8,025 nt of DNA from positions 1 to 8,025 of the forward strand of contig JAISTN010000111.1 in the NCBI GenBank assembly GCA_031272565.1. Direction: 5' to 3'. The notes below the pieces were generated by a model, which had not been told where the DNA came from, ran no database searches, and saw only the letters and a program-made list of their open reading frames with translations. Source of the stretch: Bifidobacteriaceae bacterium (GTDB lineage: Bacteria; Actinomycetota; Actinomycetes; Actinomycetales; WQXJ01). A program made the position numbers and the translations under genes. Shown piece after piece: positions 1 to 7,008 of this stretch (the stretch's first letter is position 1; each line of letters opens with the position of its first letter).

Positions 1-686
1 CCCAGCACCACCCGCCGGTCACCGCGGGCCGCCACGGCGGGATCGTGCGTCACCACCATCAACGTGGTGCCGGCCGCGTGCAGGCGGTCAAAGATCTCCA
101 ACACAATCCGCTCGTTGGCCGCGTCCAAGTTGCCGGTCGGTTCGTCCGCCAAGACCAAGGGCGGCTGGTTGATCAACGCCCGGGCAATGCAGACCCGCTG
201 CTGTTCGCCGCCCGAAAGCTGCGACGGCAAGTGGGTGGCCCTGTCGGCCAGACCAACCTGCTCCAACGCCGCCAGGGCCTCGGTCCTGTCGGCCATCGAG
301 TGGTAGTACTGCGCCACCATGACGTTCTCCACCGCCGTCAAATGCCCAATCAGATGGAACTTCTGGAACACCAGCCCCACCTGGTTGCGCCGCACCAAGG
401 TCAGGGCCTTCTGGTCCAGGTCCGTCACGTCGCTGCCGTTCAGCCAGAAGCGCCCGCCGGTTGGCCGGTCCAGGCAGCCCACAATATTCATCAGCGTGGT
501 CTTGCCGCTGCCGGACGGCCCCACCACGGACAGCCACTGGCCGCGTGGCACCGCCAGGCTGACCGCATCGAGGGCCTTCAGGTCACCATAAGCCCGGGTC
601 ACGTTCTCCAGCCGCACGATGTCGTCTGGTGTGGTCGCTGCAGCGCCAGTTGCTGGTGCTGTCAGTGTTGTTGCGGTTGTGGTCAT
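1..686 (-). CDS. ABC transporter ATP-binding protein, MacB/LolD type (partial, C-terminus beyond left edge)
   Basis: This is the cytoplasmic ATPase that should power the two FtsX-like permeases encoded just upstream. The open frame runs off the left edge, so only about 228 residues are visible. Numbered from the ATG at 686, it shows Walker A GPSGSGKTT (56-64), the Q-loop Gln (108) in VFQKFH, signature LSGGEQQR (157-164), Walker B LVLADEP (177-183) with GNLD following, and the H-loop His (214) in VVTHD. All catalytic motifs are intact, and LSGGEQQR plus ADEPTGNLD is typical of the MacB/LolD/SalX subfamily. There are two in-frame ATGs, at 689 and 686. I prefer 686 because the Shine-Dalgarno GGAGG at 691-695 lies only 1 nt from the first but 4 nt from the second. 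Either start overlaps the permease stop (TGATG or ATGATG), which implies coupled translation. A short Thr/Ala-rich tail precedes the domain. The family is certain; the substrate is unknown. Confidence 0.95.
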   Translation of the reverse strand, partial: MTTTATTLTAPATGAAATTPDDIVRLENVTRAYGDLKALDAVSLAVPRGQWLSVVGPSGSGKTTLMNIVGCLDRPTGGRFWLNGSDVTDLDQKALTLVRRNQVGLVFQKFHLIGHLTAVENVMVAQYYHSMADRTEALAALEQVGLADRATHLPSQLSGGEQQRVCIARALINQPPLVLADEPTGNLDAANERIVLEIFDRLHAAGTTLMVVTHDPAVAARGDRRVVL

Positions 687-2032
687 CATTCCTCCCTCAG
701 TTGTACGGCAGGGTCGATTTGGGCGGTCCGGCGCAGGGGCAAGATGGCGCCCAAGCGGGTCACCAGCACGGCGGCCAGGACCGTCACCAGCGCCACCCAC
801 CAGGCCATCTGGATGCTGCGGTGGAACACCACCTGGCCCACCGCCCAGGCGAAGCCGTAGCCCAGGCCCACCCCGGCCAGGCCGCCCACCACGCCCAGCA
901 CCAGGGCCTCGGCCACGAACTCGCGGTTGATGGTGGCCTGCTGGGCCCCCAGGGCCTTGCGCAGCGCGATTTCCGATCGCCGCTCCGTCACCACCGCCAC
1001 CATGGTGGTGCTGACCCCAATCATGGTCAGGACCAACACCAGGCCGGCCACCAGCCACAGTAGCGTGCGCAGCATGGTCAGCACGTCGGCTTCGGAGCGG
1101 GCCAGGCGCTGGACCGGATCGGCCTGAACCACCGGCACCGCTTGAGTCACGGCCTCGGCCAAGGCGGCCAGGTCCTGTGCCTCGCTGGCCACCGAGTATT
1201 CGGCCACGTCCCACCGCCCAAGACCGGCCAGGGCCTCCAGGTCAGCGTTCCACAACACCACCATCTGGTCTTCCGAGCCACCAGCATTGACAATGCCGGT
1301 CACCGTGTAGGTGGCCGCCGGTGGAGCCTCCAGGACCTGGCTGGTGTCGGTTGCGTCCAGTTGGGTGGCGGCGGCTGTGCCGCCGGCGGTGGTGCCTGTG
1401 CCCGATGCCGTGTCGCCGGTGGCTGGGCTGTCCGGTTCGAGGGCGCCATCGGCAGCGCCACCGGCCGCCGCGGCCGGCAGCGTCACCGTCACCGTCTCAC
1501 CCAAGTCCAGGTCCGCCCAGGCCGCAATGTCGGCGCCCACCAGGACCTGGCCCGGGCCGGTCGGCCAGTCGCCCTGAACGTCCCAATAGCCCTTGGCCTG
1601 TGCCACCTGGGCCAGGTCCGCCCCCGCGGCCAGGTAGGACTGGTTGGCCACCCGCACCGGCTGGTAGCGGAAGGCCACGGCCGCCACCACGGTGTGGCCA
1701 GCCAGGGCCCGGTCCACCTGGTCCAAGGTGGCGGCGGTGATACCCTCCTGCCCGGCCGCCGGGCTGACCACCAGGTTGGCCCCCAGGGAGCGTAACTCCC
1801 GGCTCAGATGCCGGGGCAAGTCGGTGGCGATGGTCGCCAGGCCACTCAAGGTGGTGGCACCAATCGCCACTGCGGCAACCGCGATCAAGACTCGCGAACG
1901 CCGCCGGGTCAACGACGCCCAGAGCTGGTTCAGGCCGCCCTGCCGGCCCTTGGCCGCCCGGCGGTGATCACCGCTGGGCGGCGGATTGGCGCCGCGGCGA
2001 TCAAGCTGGCGTGCGGCTTGGTCAACGTCCAT
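686..2032 (-). CDS. ABC transporter permease, MacB/FtsX family (second of two paralogues)
   Basis: This 448-residue protein has the classic MacB/FtsX layout: a polar N-terminus (1-45), one membrane helix (about 47-68), a large extracytoplasmic domain (about 70-320), and three C-terminal helices (about 322-348, 372-402, 408-432). The loop after the second helix carries the FtsX-type motif ERRSEIALRKALGA (350-363), and the protein ends shortly after PAVQLREE. The extracytoplasmic domain contains a low-complexity Ala/Gly/Thr stretch at about 186-238 that the paralogue upstream lacks. The start ATG has GGAGG 6 nt upstream (2039-2043) and overlaps the upstream permease stop by 11 nt. It probably forms a heterodimeric membrane part with that protein. 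Transporters of this architecture usually act on extracytoplasmic substrates or transmit mechanical force rather than importing solutes. Its role here is inferred from position beside the iron permease and DUF2318 genes. Confidence 0.93.
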   Translation of the reverse strand: MDVDQAARQLDRRGANPPPSGDHRRAAKGRQGGLNQLWASLTRRRSRVLIAVAAVAIGATTLSGLATIATDLPRHLSRELRSLGANLVVSPAAGQEGITAATLDQVDRALAGHTVVAAVAFRYQPVRVANQSYLAAGADLAQVAQAKGYWDVQGDWPTGPGQVLVGADIAAWADLDLGETVTVTLPAAAAGGAADGALEPDSPATGDTASGTGTTAGGTAAATQLDATDTSQVLEAPPAATYTVTGIVNAGGSEDQMVVLWNADLEALAGLGRWDVAEYSVASEAQDLAALAEAVTQAVPVVQADPVQRLARSEADVLTMLRTLLWLVAGLVLVLTMIGVSTTMVAVVTERRSEIALRKALGAQQATINREFVAEALVLGVVGGLAGVGLGYGFAWAVGQVVFHRSIQMAWWVALVTVLAAVLVTRLGAILPLRRTAQIDPAVQLREE

Positions 2033-3371
2033 GCAGCACCTCCGCCGGACGCAACCGGACCAGCAGGCGAACCGCCGGTACCGAACCGGCCAGCATCACC
2101 AGCACCACCAACAACGCCACCAGGCCGGCCACCGCGGCCCGCGGCGTGATGGTCTGGCCAAACACGGCCAGGCCAATCACCTGGGCGGCGCCCAGGCCCA
2201 ACCCAAAGCCGGCCACGCCACCGGCCAGACCAATCAGGGTCATCTCCGTCAGAATCAAACGCACCACCGCGCCATCGGGCGCCCCCACCGCCTTCAACAG
2301 ACCGATCTCTGGTGCCCGCTCCATCACCGAGGCGGTCACCAGGTTGGCCACCCCTAAGGCGCTGGCCAGCAACGCCAAGATGGTGACCAGAATCATAATC
2401 ATGCCGGTCTTGGTCAAGATGGTGCCCTGCGATTCGGTAACCTGGCGCACCGGCTTGGCCACCGCGTCCGTCATGACCTCTTCGATCTGGTAGGCGATTG
2501 AACTGGCGTAGGCGGTGCAGTACCAGGTTTCCCATTCCGAAACGGTCAGGGCGGCCGAGTTCTGGGCCGCCCGCCGGGCCAGTTCGTTGACCGGCGTGGT
2601 CCGGGCCGCCACCGCCACCCGGTCCACCGGACCGGCCCGGCCAGCCACGCGCTGGGCCACCACCAGCGGTACCACCACCTGGCTGTCCTCCTCCCCGCCG
2701 GACGTGAACAAGCCCGCCACCTGGACCGACTCGGCCCCGCCCGGGCCGGTCAACTCCAGCCAGTCACCCACCGCGATGCCCCTGGCCTGGGCCAAGGCCG
2801 AACCCACCATCGCCAGCCCCTCATCGCCATCGGCGATCCAGCCGCCCTCGACATCCCACCAGGCCCTCAACTCGATCAGGCCGGCACTGGCATGCTCGCC
2901 GGTGGGCAACGCCAGTTGGTGGGCAAACCAGGTGCCGGCCAGCGTGACCGGTTCACCTGGCGCCGCCCCGGAGCCGGTTTCGGCCGGCCCCGCCGGCACG
3001 GCCGTCACGGCGACCTCCAGGAACGGCGCGAACTGGGTGATGTTGAAAGCCCAGAAGATGGTCTTGATGTTCGGTACCTCAGCCTCTAACAGGGCCGGAC
3101 CGGCCTGGTCTAGGTCGCCCAGCCCGTAAAGTTCACCCAGCACCGCGGCACCCTTGGGTTGCACTACGATGTTGGCGCCATAGGTGGACAGCTCCTGGCT
3201 GACCTTGTCGCCCACGTCAAAGGCCACTCCCAGCATGGCGGTGGCCACGCAGGCCCCCAGGGCGGTTGTCAGGGCAATCAGCACCCGCCCGCCCCGGTGG
3301 CGGGCCAAAGCCCCACGCAGCATCCGCCCAAACACGCCCCAGCCCCTACGCGAAGTGGTGGGCGGCCGCAT
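2022..3371 (-). CDS. ABC transporter permease, MacB/FtsX family (first of two paralogues)
   Basis: It shares the architecture of its downstream neighbour: one membrane helix (about 29-51 counted from 3371), an extracytoplasmic domain, then three helices (about 319-347, 373-403, 413-435), with the FtsX-type motif ERAPEIGLLKAVGA at about 351-364. The two permeases also share a WWDVEGGW / YWDVQGDW segment in the extracytoplasmic domain and a GANIVV / GANLVV segment after the first helix, so they look like ancient duplicates. The start is uncertain. The frame is open to an ATG at 3416, which would overlap the DUF2318 gene by 71 nt. The ATG at 3371 (449 residues, overlap 26 nt) has a modest GGCGGA upstream. 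A GTG at 3335, preceded by AGGGG at 7 nt, or an ATG at 3323 would avoid overlap and still keep the whole first helix. The gene ends inside the start of the next permease. Confidence 0.92.
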   Translation of the reverse strand: MRPPTTSRRGWGVFGRMLRGALARHRGGRVLIALTTALGACVATAMLGVAFDVGDKVSQELSTYGANIVVQPKGAAVLGELYGLGDLDQAGPALLEAEVPNIKTIFWAFNITQFAPFLEVAVTAVPAGPAETGSGAAPGEPVTLAGTWFAHQLALPTGEHASAGLIELRAWWDVEGGWIADGDEGLAMVGSALAQARGIAVGDWLELTGPGGAESVQVAGLFTSGGEEDSQVVVPLVVAQRVAGRAGPVDRVAVAARTTPVNELARRAAQNSAALTVSEWETWYCTAYASSIAYQIEEVMTDAVAKPVRQVTESQGTILTKTGMIMILVTILALLASALGVANLVTASVMERAPEIGLLKAVGAPDGAVVRLILTEMTLIGLAGGVAGFGLGLGAAQVIGLAVFGQTITPRAAVAGLVALLVVLVMLAGSVPAVRLLVRLRPAEVLHGR

Positions 3372-4647
3372 CCAGGTCCGCCAGGTCGATCTGGATAGCA
3401 CCATCCGCCAGGACATAGTCCAGCGGAATCGGGTTGCAACCGCCCCGGAAGCCGATGGTCGCCACGTTCATCACCACGTCGCACAGCCGGCAAATGATCT
3501 TGCCGTCCCGCTCGTAGTAGCCCGTGGCGCCGCAAATCTCGCAGGCGTCCAAGCCCACGCCGTAGGCCACGCCGTTCTTCTTGATGACAATGAAGCGCAC
3601 CTCCACGCCGCTGGCGGTGGTGTAAGCAAAGCGGTGCAGGTGGCCATCGTCTACCTGCTCCAGGTGGACCACAGCCAAGGTGCCCTCAATGGCAAACGGC
3701 TCGGCCGGTGAAAGCTCCGGTTGGCGGCCATCAAAGTAGGACCCCAGCGTCACCGCCAGGGCCACGCCGGCGCCCAACACCAACCCGGCGGCGCCGTAGC
3801 GCAGGCGCCGCCGGGCGGTGGCCTTGATCAGCCGCAGGTCCGGCGGCAGCGCACCCAAGGGATAGGTGGGCCGCAGGTTGCCACGTAGCCGCAGCGCCGG
3901 CAACGCCAGCGCCAAAGCCAGCAGCAAGCCCAATTGCCAGCCCTGGTGATTGATGCCCCAGGCCAACGCCTTGAAAGCGGGGCGTGGCAGATGGATCAGA
4001 GCGCGGCCCTGGAAGTATTGCACCACCGCTACCGCCTGCCAGGCCAAGGTCACCACCAGCGCCGCGGCCAAGACCAGGCTCAGTCCGCGCCGGGCGGTGC
4101 CAGCGGCGGCCTGAACCAGTACATAGGCCGCCACCACCACCAATACCACCCCACCGGCAAAGCCAACCACGCGGCCCAGCCACTCGGTCGACAAGACGGT
4201 GCGGCCGGGCATGACATAGCCAGAAAAACCCAACAGGGCGCTGCTGGCGGCCCGCGCCAAGCTCAGCGCCGCCAGCGTGGCTACCGCCCCGCCCAGCAGC
4301 CAGTTCGGTTTGACCAGGCGGGCGGCCACCGCCACCAACAGCACCAGCCCGGCGGTCACCTGGCCCACGGACAGCACCAAGTTGACCGTTTCCCGTTCGG
4401 TCAGCCAGGCTGCCTCCCGGGCCACCGCTAGGCCGATTCCGCCGGCCAGGCCCACTGCCAGGCCGGCGGCCAAGGGCCGCCGGCCAACGCGCCCGCCACG
4501 GTTGACGTCAAGACTGCCTATTGGAGAGGCCGCAGCGAGCGCGTGGCCGGCTGGCGCCGGGCTGACCCGGCCCCAAGCCATCACAATGGCCAGGAGCAGG
4601 GCCGGTGGCGCCAGCACAGCAACGACCTGGACGAACTGATGCAACAT
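3346..4647 (-). CDS. Integral membrane protein with C-terminal DUF2318 (FtrD-like, double-CxxC) domain
   Basis: This is a 433-residue protein with about eight predicted membrane helices (near 5-25, 58-76, 88-108, 114-136, 156-180, 187-207, 237-253 and 284-302), followed by a soluble C-terminal domain of about 125 residues. That domain contains CEIC (369-372), CRLC (386-389) and GGCNPIP (Cys404), the hallmark of DUF2318, found in FtrD of the Bordetella FtrABCD ferrous-iron system and in the Campylobacter P19 cluster. In those systems the protein is thought to pass electrons or bind a metal/Fe-S centre at the outer face of the membrane during iron uptake. The electron-transfer role here is inference; the cysteine pattern is directly visible. 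It starts at an ATG with only a weak purine stretch (AGAGAG about 13 nt upstream), after a 246-nt gap, so its expression may be set separately from the FTR1-P19 pair. The downstream permease probably overlaps its 3' end. Confidence 0.9.
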   Translation of the reverse strand: MLHQFVQVVAVLAPPALLLAIVMAWGRVSPAPAGHALAAASPIGSLDVNRGGRVGRRPLAAGLAVGLAGGIGLAVAREAAWLTERETVNLVLSVGQVTAGLVLLVAVAARLVKPNWLLGGAVATLAALSLARAASSALLGFSGYVMPGRTVLSTEWLGRVVGFAGGVVLVVVAAYVLVQAAAGTARRGLSLVLAAALVVTLAWQAVAVVQYFQGRALIHLPRPAFKALAWGINHQGWQLGLLLALALALPALRLRGNLRPTYPLGALPPDLRLIKATARRRLRYGAAGLVLGAGVALAVTLGSYFDGRQPELSPAEPFAIEGTLAVVHLEQVDDGHLHRFAYTTASGVEVRFIVIKKNGVAYGVGLDACEICGATGYYERDGKIICRLCDVVMNVATIGFRGGCNPIPLDYVLADGAIQIDLADLDAAAHHFA

Positions 4648-4893
4648 GTAACGGTTTGGTCTCTCTGAGTTCCTAGCTTGGTTTGCCTAAGAGGTGATTC
4701 AGATCTCTCTGGCGGCAGTAGGGAGGCCGCCTGTGAGGTGTCCCGCAAGGCCGAGGGTCGCCCTCAGGGTGGAGCCCCTGTGGGGGGATGGCCGGATGGA
4801 GGCCTGCCCAAGAATCGGTGGATCCGGCTAAGCCATCCCGGCCCTGGCGGTCACCCAGATTTGCGCCGGGGCCGGGATGACGCCTCTCACGCC
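4648..4893 (-). other. Structured 246-nt gap between P19 and DUF2318 genes
   Basis: No convincing gene lies here, although all other junctions in the cluster are overlapping. The segment is rich in inverted repeats: 4834-4844 with 4869-4879 (11 bp), 4791-4797 with 4822-4828 (7 bp), a GAGGG/CCCTC mini-hairpin near 4753-4765, a CCCC/GGGG mini-hairpin near 4775-4786, and GGCGGC/GCCGCC at 4711-4716 with 4726-4731. The octamer CAGAGAGA (minus strand) occurs twice, at 4660-4667 and 4704-4711. No clear -35/-10 pair or IdeR box is visible. It could be a partial terminator plus leader, an RNA-processing site that tunes the ratio of the two halves of the operon, or a regulatory leader of the DUF2318 gene. 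I do not recognise a known riboswitch class. Confidence 0.6.
4834..4879 (-). terminator. Long stem-loop just after the P19 stop (attenuator or 3' stabiliser)
   Basis: An 11-bp perfect inverted repeat (CATCCCGGCCC / GGGCCGGGATG) is extended, after one mismatch, by a further 4-bp GGCG/CGCC stem, leaving a 14-nt loop. The stem begins about 14 nt after the P19 stop codon. No U-run follows, so strict Rho-independent termination is not shown; actinobacterial terminators often lack a U-run. It may end part of the transcription, or protect the 3' end of an FTR1-P19 message. Formation of the stem is near certain from sequence; the function is inferred. Confidence 0.6.
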
Positions 4894-5529
4894 TCACCAT
4901 TCGCGCGGCGTGTAGTCCCAATCCCACTGCGCCACGATCGGTTCAGCCCAGAAGCGGCCCTCCACGCCCGTTTCCTTGTCAACGTGCAGCACCGTGCCGG
5001 TTTCTTCAGGCGAATGGATGGTGAAGGTCACCTTGTAGGTGCCGGCCCCCGGCATGGCGATGTTGGCGCCATAGTGCGGGCCGTCCGAGGCGTTCATCGG
5101 CATGAAGGTGCCGGCACTGGCCACAGTGCCGTCCTCGGTGGCGATGGTGTACTCCACGGTCAGGTTGGGCACAAAGTCGCCCACGCCGTAGCCCAGGTCG
5201 TTCTGGCCAGCCGAGATGTCGGCCTCGATGTGCAGGTCACTGTCCGCGGCGGCCAGGCCCATGCCGGCCGGTTCCATGTCGACCGGCTGGAAATAGACCG
5301 CAGCCACTTCCAGCGGTGGCAGGGATTGCGGGTCACCGATGGGGTACTCCGTGAAACCGGCGGCACCCTCATCGCCTGGGGCGGGCGCGTCACCGCCGGC
5401 CGCCGCACCGGTGCCGGTGGTGGTGTCGCCGCCCGTGGTGGCGGCCTTGTCGCCGGAGGAACACCCGGCCAGGCCTAAGCCAACTGACACGGCGAGCGCC
5501 AGCAGGGCGGCGGGAATCTTGTGCTTCAT
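4894..5529 (-). CDS. P19/Tp34-family iron-transport lipoprotein
   Basis: This is a 211-residue exported lipoprotein. The signal peptide ends in the lipobox LAGC with the acylated Cys at 23, followed by a flexible Thr/Gly/Ala/Asp linker (24-58) and the P19-type beta-sandwich domain (about 60-211). Candidate metal ligands in family order are H100 and E102 (HIE), M145, H152 (DGPHYG), and H182 (HVDKETG) or H172. The His-x-Glu pair and the Met-to-His spacing of 7 match what is known for Campylobacter P19, which binds copper and is needed for iron uptake. The C-terminal VAQWDWDYTP also fits the family. It should capture and perhaps oxidise/hand over Fe(II) to the FTR1 permease at the membrane face. 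Its ATG overlaps the FTR1 stop in an ATGA, with GGAGG 7 nt upstream (5537-5541), so translation is likely coupled. Bifidobacterial and E. coli (FetP) counterparts also sit next to an FTR1-family gene. Confidence 0.93.
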   Translation of the reverse strand: MKHKIPAALLALAVSVGLGLAGCSSGDKAATTGGDTTTGTGAAAGGDAPAPGDEGAAGFTEYPIGDPQSLPPLEVAAVYFQPVDMEPAGMGLAAADSDLHIEADISAGQNDLGYGVGDFVPNLTVEYTIATEDGTVASAGTFMPMNASDGPHYGANIAMPGAGTYKVTFTIHSPEETGTVLHVDKETGVEGRFWAEPIVAQWDWDYTPREW

Positions 5530-6947
5530 GTGACTGCCTCCAAGGGTTGATGGATTTGGGGGATGGCAGCCCGCCGGCGGCGGGCCCGCACAATGACGGC
5601 CGCGAAACTGGCGGCCATGATTAGCAGCGCGGCGCCCTGGCAGGCCAGGGTTTCCGCGGTGGGGTAGATGCCCAGCAGATCAAACGAACCGAGGCCGCCA
5701 ACAGGCGTCAACGACACCACGCCGCCCTCCTGGAGTTCCTTGATGCCACTGCCGGCGAAACTGAAGGCCAGCACCGCCAAGATGGCGGAGGTGCCAATGA
5801 AGAACGGCTTCAACGGCAACCGGATAGAGGCCAGGCGGATCACCAGGTAGACCGCCACCAGGGCAACCAAACCCACGGCCAACCCGGTCCAAATCGCACC
5901 CTGGGTCTCATCGGCCTGGGCCCGCAGCGCCTGGTATAGCAGGATCACTTCCGCACCTTCGCGGAACACGGCCAGGAAGGCCACCGAGGCCAGCGACCAG
6001 GCGGACCGGCGGGCGCTGGCCGCCCCGGAGTGAGCCGCCCGGGCACGGGCGGCATCGGCGTTGCCCTTATCCGATGCCGCCCGCTCCCTCCCGGCCGCTT
6101 GCTCTGGTACCGCGGCCGCCCCGGCCGGCCCAACCGCGGCCGCCCCCACCTGCCGCTTGATGAAGCCGGTCCAGGCGGCGGCATCGGCCTTCGAGGCGAT
6201 CCAACTGGAGACCCACATCAGCATCACCATGGCCAGGAGGACCGTGACGCCTTCGATGATCTCTTGGGGAGCGCCCGCCAGGGTGGTGAGGGCGTTGATG
6301 GCATAGGCCAACACCACCGAAGCCACCACGGCCAGACCGGCACCGGCGTAGACCAACCGCAGCCGCTGGCGGGCGCCGGACTTGATCAGGTAGGCAATGA
6401 TGGCACCCACCACTAAGATGGCCTCGAAGCCTTCCCGCAGAATGATGATCAGGGAGCTGACAAAGGTGGCCCCCCAACTCGCCTCGTCGCCGTCCAGAGC
6501 CGCAGCCTGTTCCAGCAGCATGGCTTGCAGGGTGTCGATGTGGCTCCTGACCTCCTGGTCTGGGCCCCCCGCCAGGACGGTCTTCTTGATCAGGGTGAAC
6601 TCGAACTCGGCGTCGGTGGCGGCCTGGCCTGAAACGTAGGCCATGACGACCTTTTCGAAGCCCTTGGCCTCGTAGTAGCCGTAGTAGGCGTCATCGACCT
6701 GGTCCCGGGCCGTCTGCAGATCGCCCGTCAGATAGGTCTGGTAGGCCTGGTCCAAGATGCCGTTCATGGTGGTGGCCACGTCAGTCCAGGTGGCGGGGTC
6801 GTCATCGGACGCCGCCCGGGCCGGTGCAGCCAGAGCCAACAGGGTGACCAAGGGTAGTAGCAGCACGGCCGCCCACCAGAGCAACCGGGTCCAAACCTGC
6901 GTCCCAGGTGAGCCACGCCACCGCACGCCGCTGGGGCTGCCGGCCAA
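5526..6947 (-). CDS. FTR1/EfeU-family high-affinity iron permease with extracytoplasmic N-terminal domain
   Basis: This is a 473-residue iron transporter. A signal peptide (about 20-45, cleavage likely after APARA) is followed by an extracytoplasmic helical domain (about 50-160) with the stretch DDAYYGYYEAKGFE. The FTR1 membrane core then has seven predicted helices (about 162-187, 197-221, 233-251, 318-340, 351-374, 381-398, 435-453). Both iron-binding REGxE motifs are present: REGFE (171-175) in the first helix and REGAE (329-333) in the fourth. An Ala/Arg-rich loop (about 268-316) separates the two halves. FTR1 proteins carry iron across the membrane through these glutamates, usually with a periplasmic partner, here the P19 lipoprotein encoded next. 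The start is TTG, chosen because AAGGAGG (6952-6958) lies 4 nt before it; the next in-frame GTG (6926) is too far from that site. Transcription is probably repressed by iron through the IdeR boxes upstream. Confidence 0.95.
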   Translation of the reverse strand: MAGSPSGVRWRGSPGTQVWTRLLWWAAVLLLPLVTLLALAAPARAASDDDPATWTDVATTMNGILDQAYQTYLTGDLQTARDQVDDAYYGYYEAKGFEKVVMAYVSGQAATDAEFEFTLIKKTVLAGGPDQEVRSHIDTLQAMLLEQAAALDGDEASWGATFVSSLIIILREGFEAILVVGAIIAYLIKSGARQRLRLVYAGAGLAVVASVVLAYAINALTTLAGAPQEIIEGVTVLLAMVMLMWVSSWIASKADAAAWTGFIKRQVGAAAVGPAGAAAVPEQAAGRERAASDKGNADAARARAAHSGAASARRSAWSLASVAFLAVFREGAEVILLYQALRAQADETQGAIWTGLAVGLVALVAVYLVIRLASIRLPLKPFFIGTSAILAVLAFSFAGSGIKELQEGGVVSLTPVGGLGSFDLLGIYPTAETLACQGAALLIMAASFAAVIVRARRRRAAIPQIHQPLEAVT

Positions 6948-6950
6948 GGG

Positions 6951-6958
6951 TCCTCCTT
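6951..6958 (-). promoter_or_regulatory. Strong Shine-Dalgarno fixing a TTG start
   Basis: On the minus strand this reads AAGGAGGA, nearly the full anti-16S complement. It is followed by CCC and then the TTG at 6947. No ATG lies at a suitable distance, so this site decides the start of the FTR1 gene. Confidence 0.75.
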
Positions 6959-6969
6959 CGGTCCTGACG

Positions 6970-7000
6970 GGCGGTGACGGTGCATCTCACCGTCGGCGCC
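6970..7000 (-). other. Hairpin in the FTR1 5' leader
   Basis: GACGGTG and CACCGTC (6976-6982 and 6988-6994) form a 7-bp perfect stem with a 5-nt loop. Beyond a 2x2 internal loop, GGCG/CGCC (6970-6973 and 6997-7000) adds 4 more pairs. It sits between the IdeR boxes and the ribosome binding site, about 22 nt before the start codon, so it would be in the leader RNA. It may stabilise the mRNA or modulate translation; this is not shown. Confidence 0.5.
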
Positions 7001-7008
7001 GCCATAAG

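Noticed and set aside
88..537. 149-codon minus-strand frame overlapping the ATPase
   Set aside because: It is out of frame with the Walker A, signature and Walker B motifs, which are all in the frame starting at 686/689.
4686..4710. Third iron box in the spacer (a TTAGG half-site on the minus strand)
   Set aside because: Only the first half-site resembles the consensus; the other half has too many mismatches.
4648..4893. Known riboswitch or tRNA in the spacer
   Set aside because: I found no tRNA cloverleaf or conserved core of a riboswitch class that I recognise; only simple inverted repeats are visible.
4673..4927. 84-codon minus-strand frame spanning the spacer after P19
   Set aside because: It overlaps the 3' end of the P19 gene, has no Shine-Dalgarno or domain, and its composition follows the inverted repeats.
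45..5478. Many long plus-strand open frames across the window
   Set aside because: They lie antisense to genes with clear family motifs, have Arg/Pro/Gly/His-rich compositions typical of shadow frames in GC-rich DNA, and show no recognisable domains.
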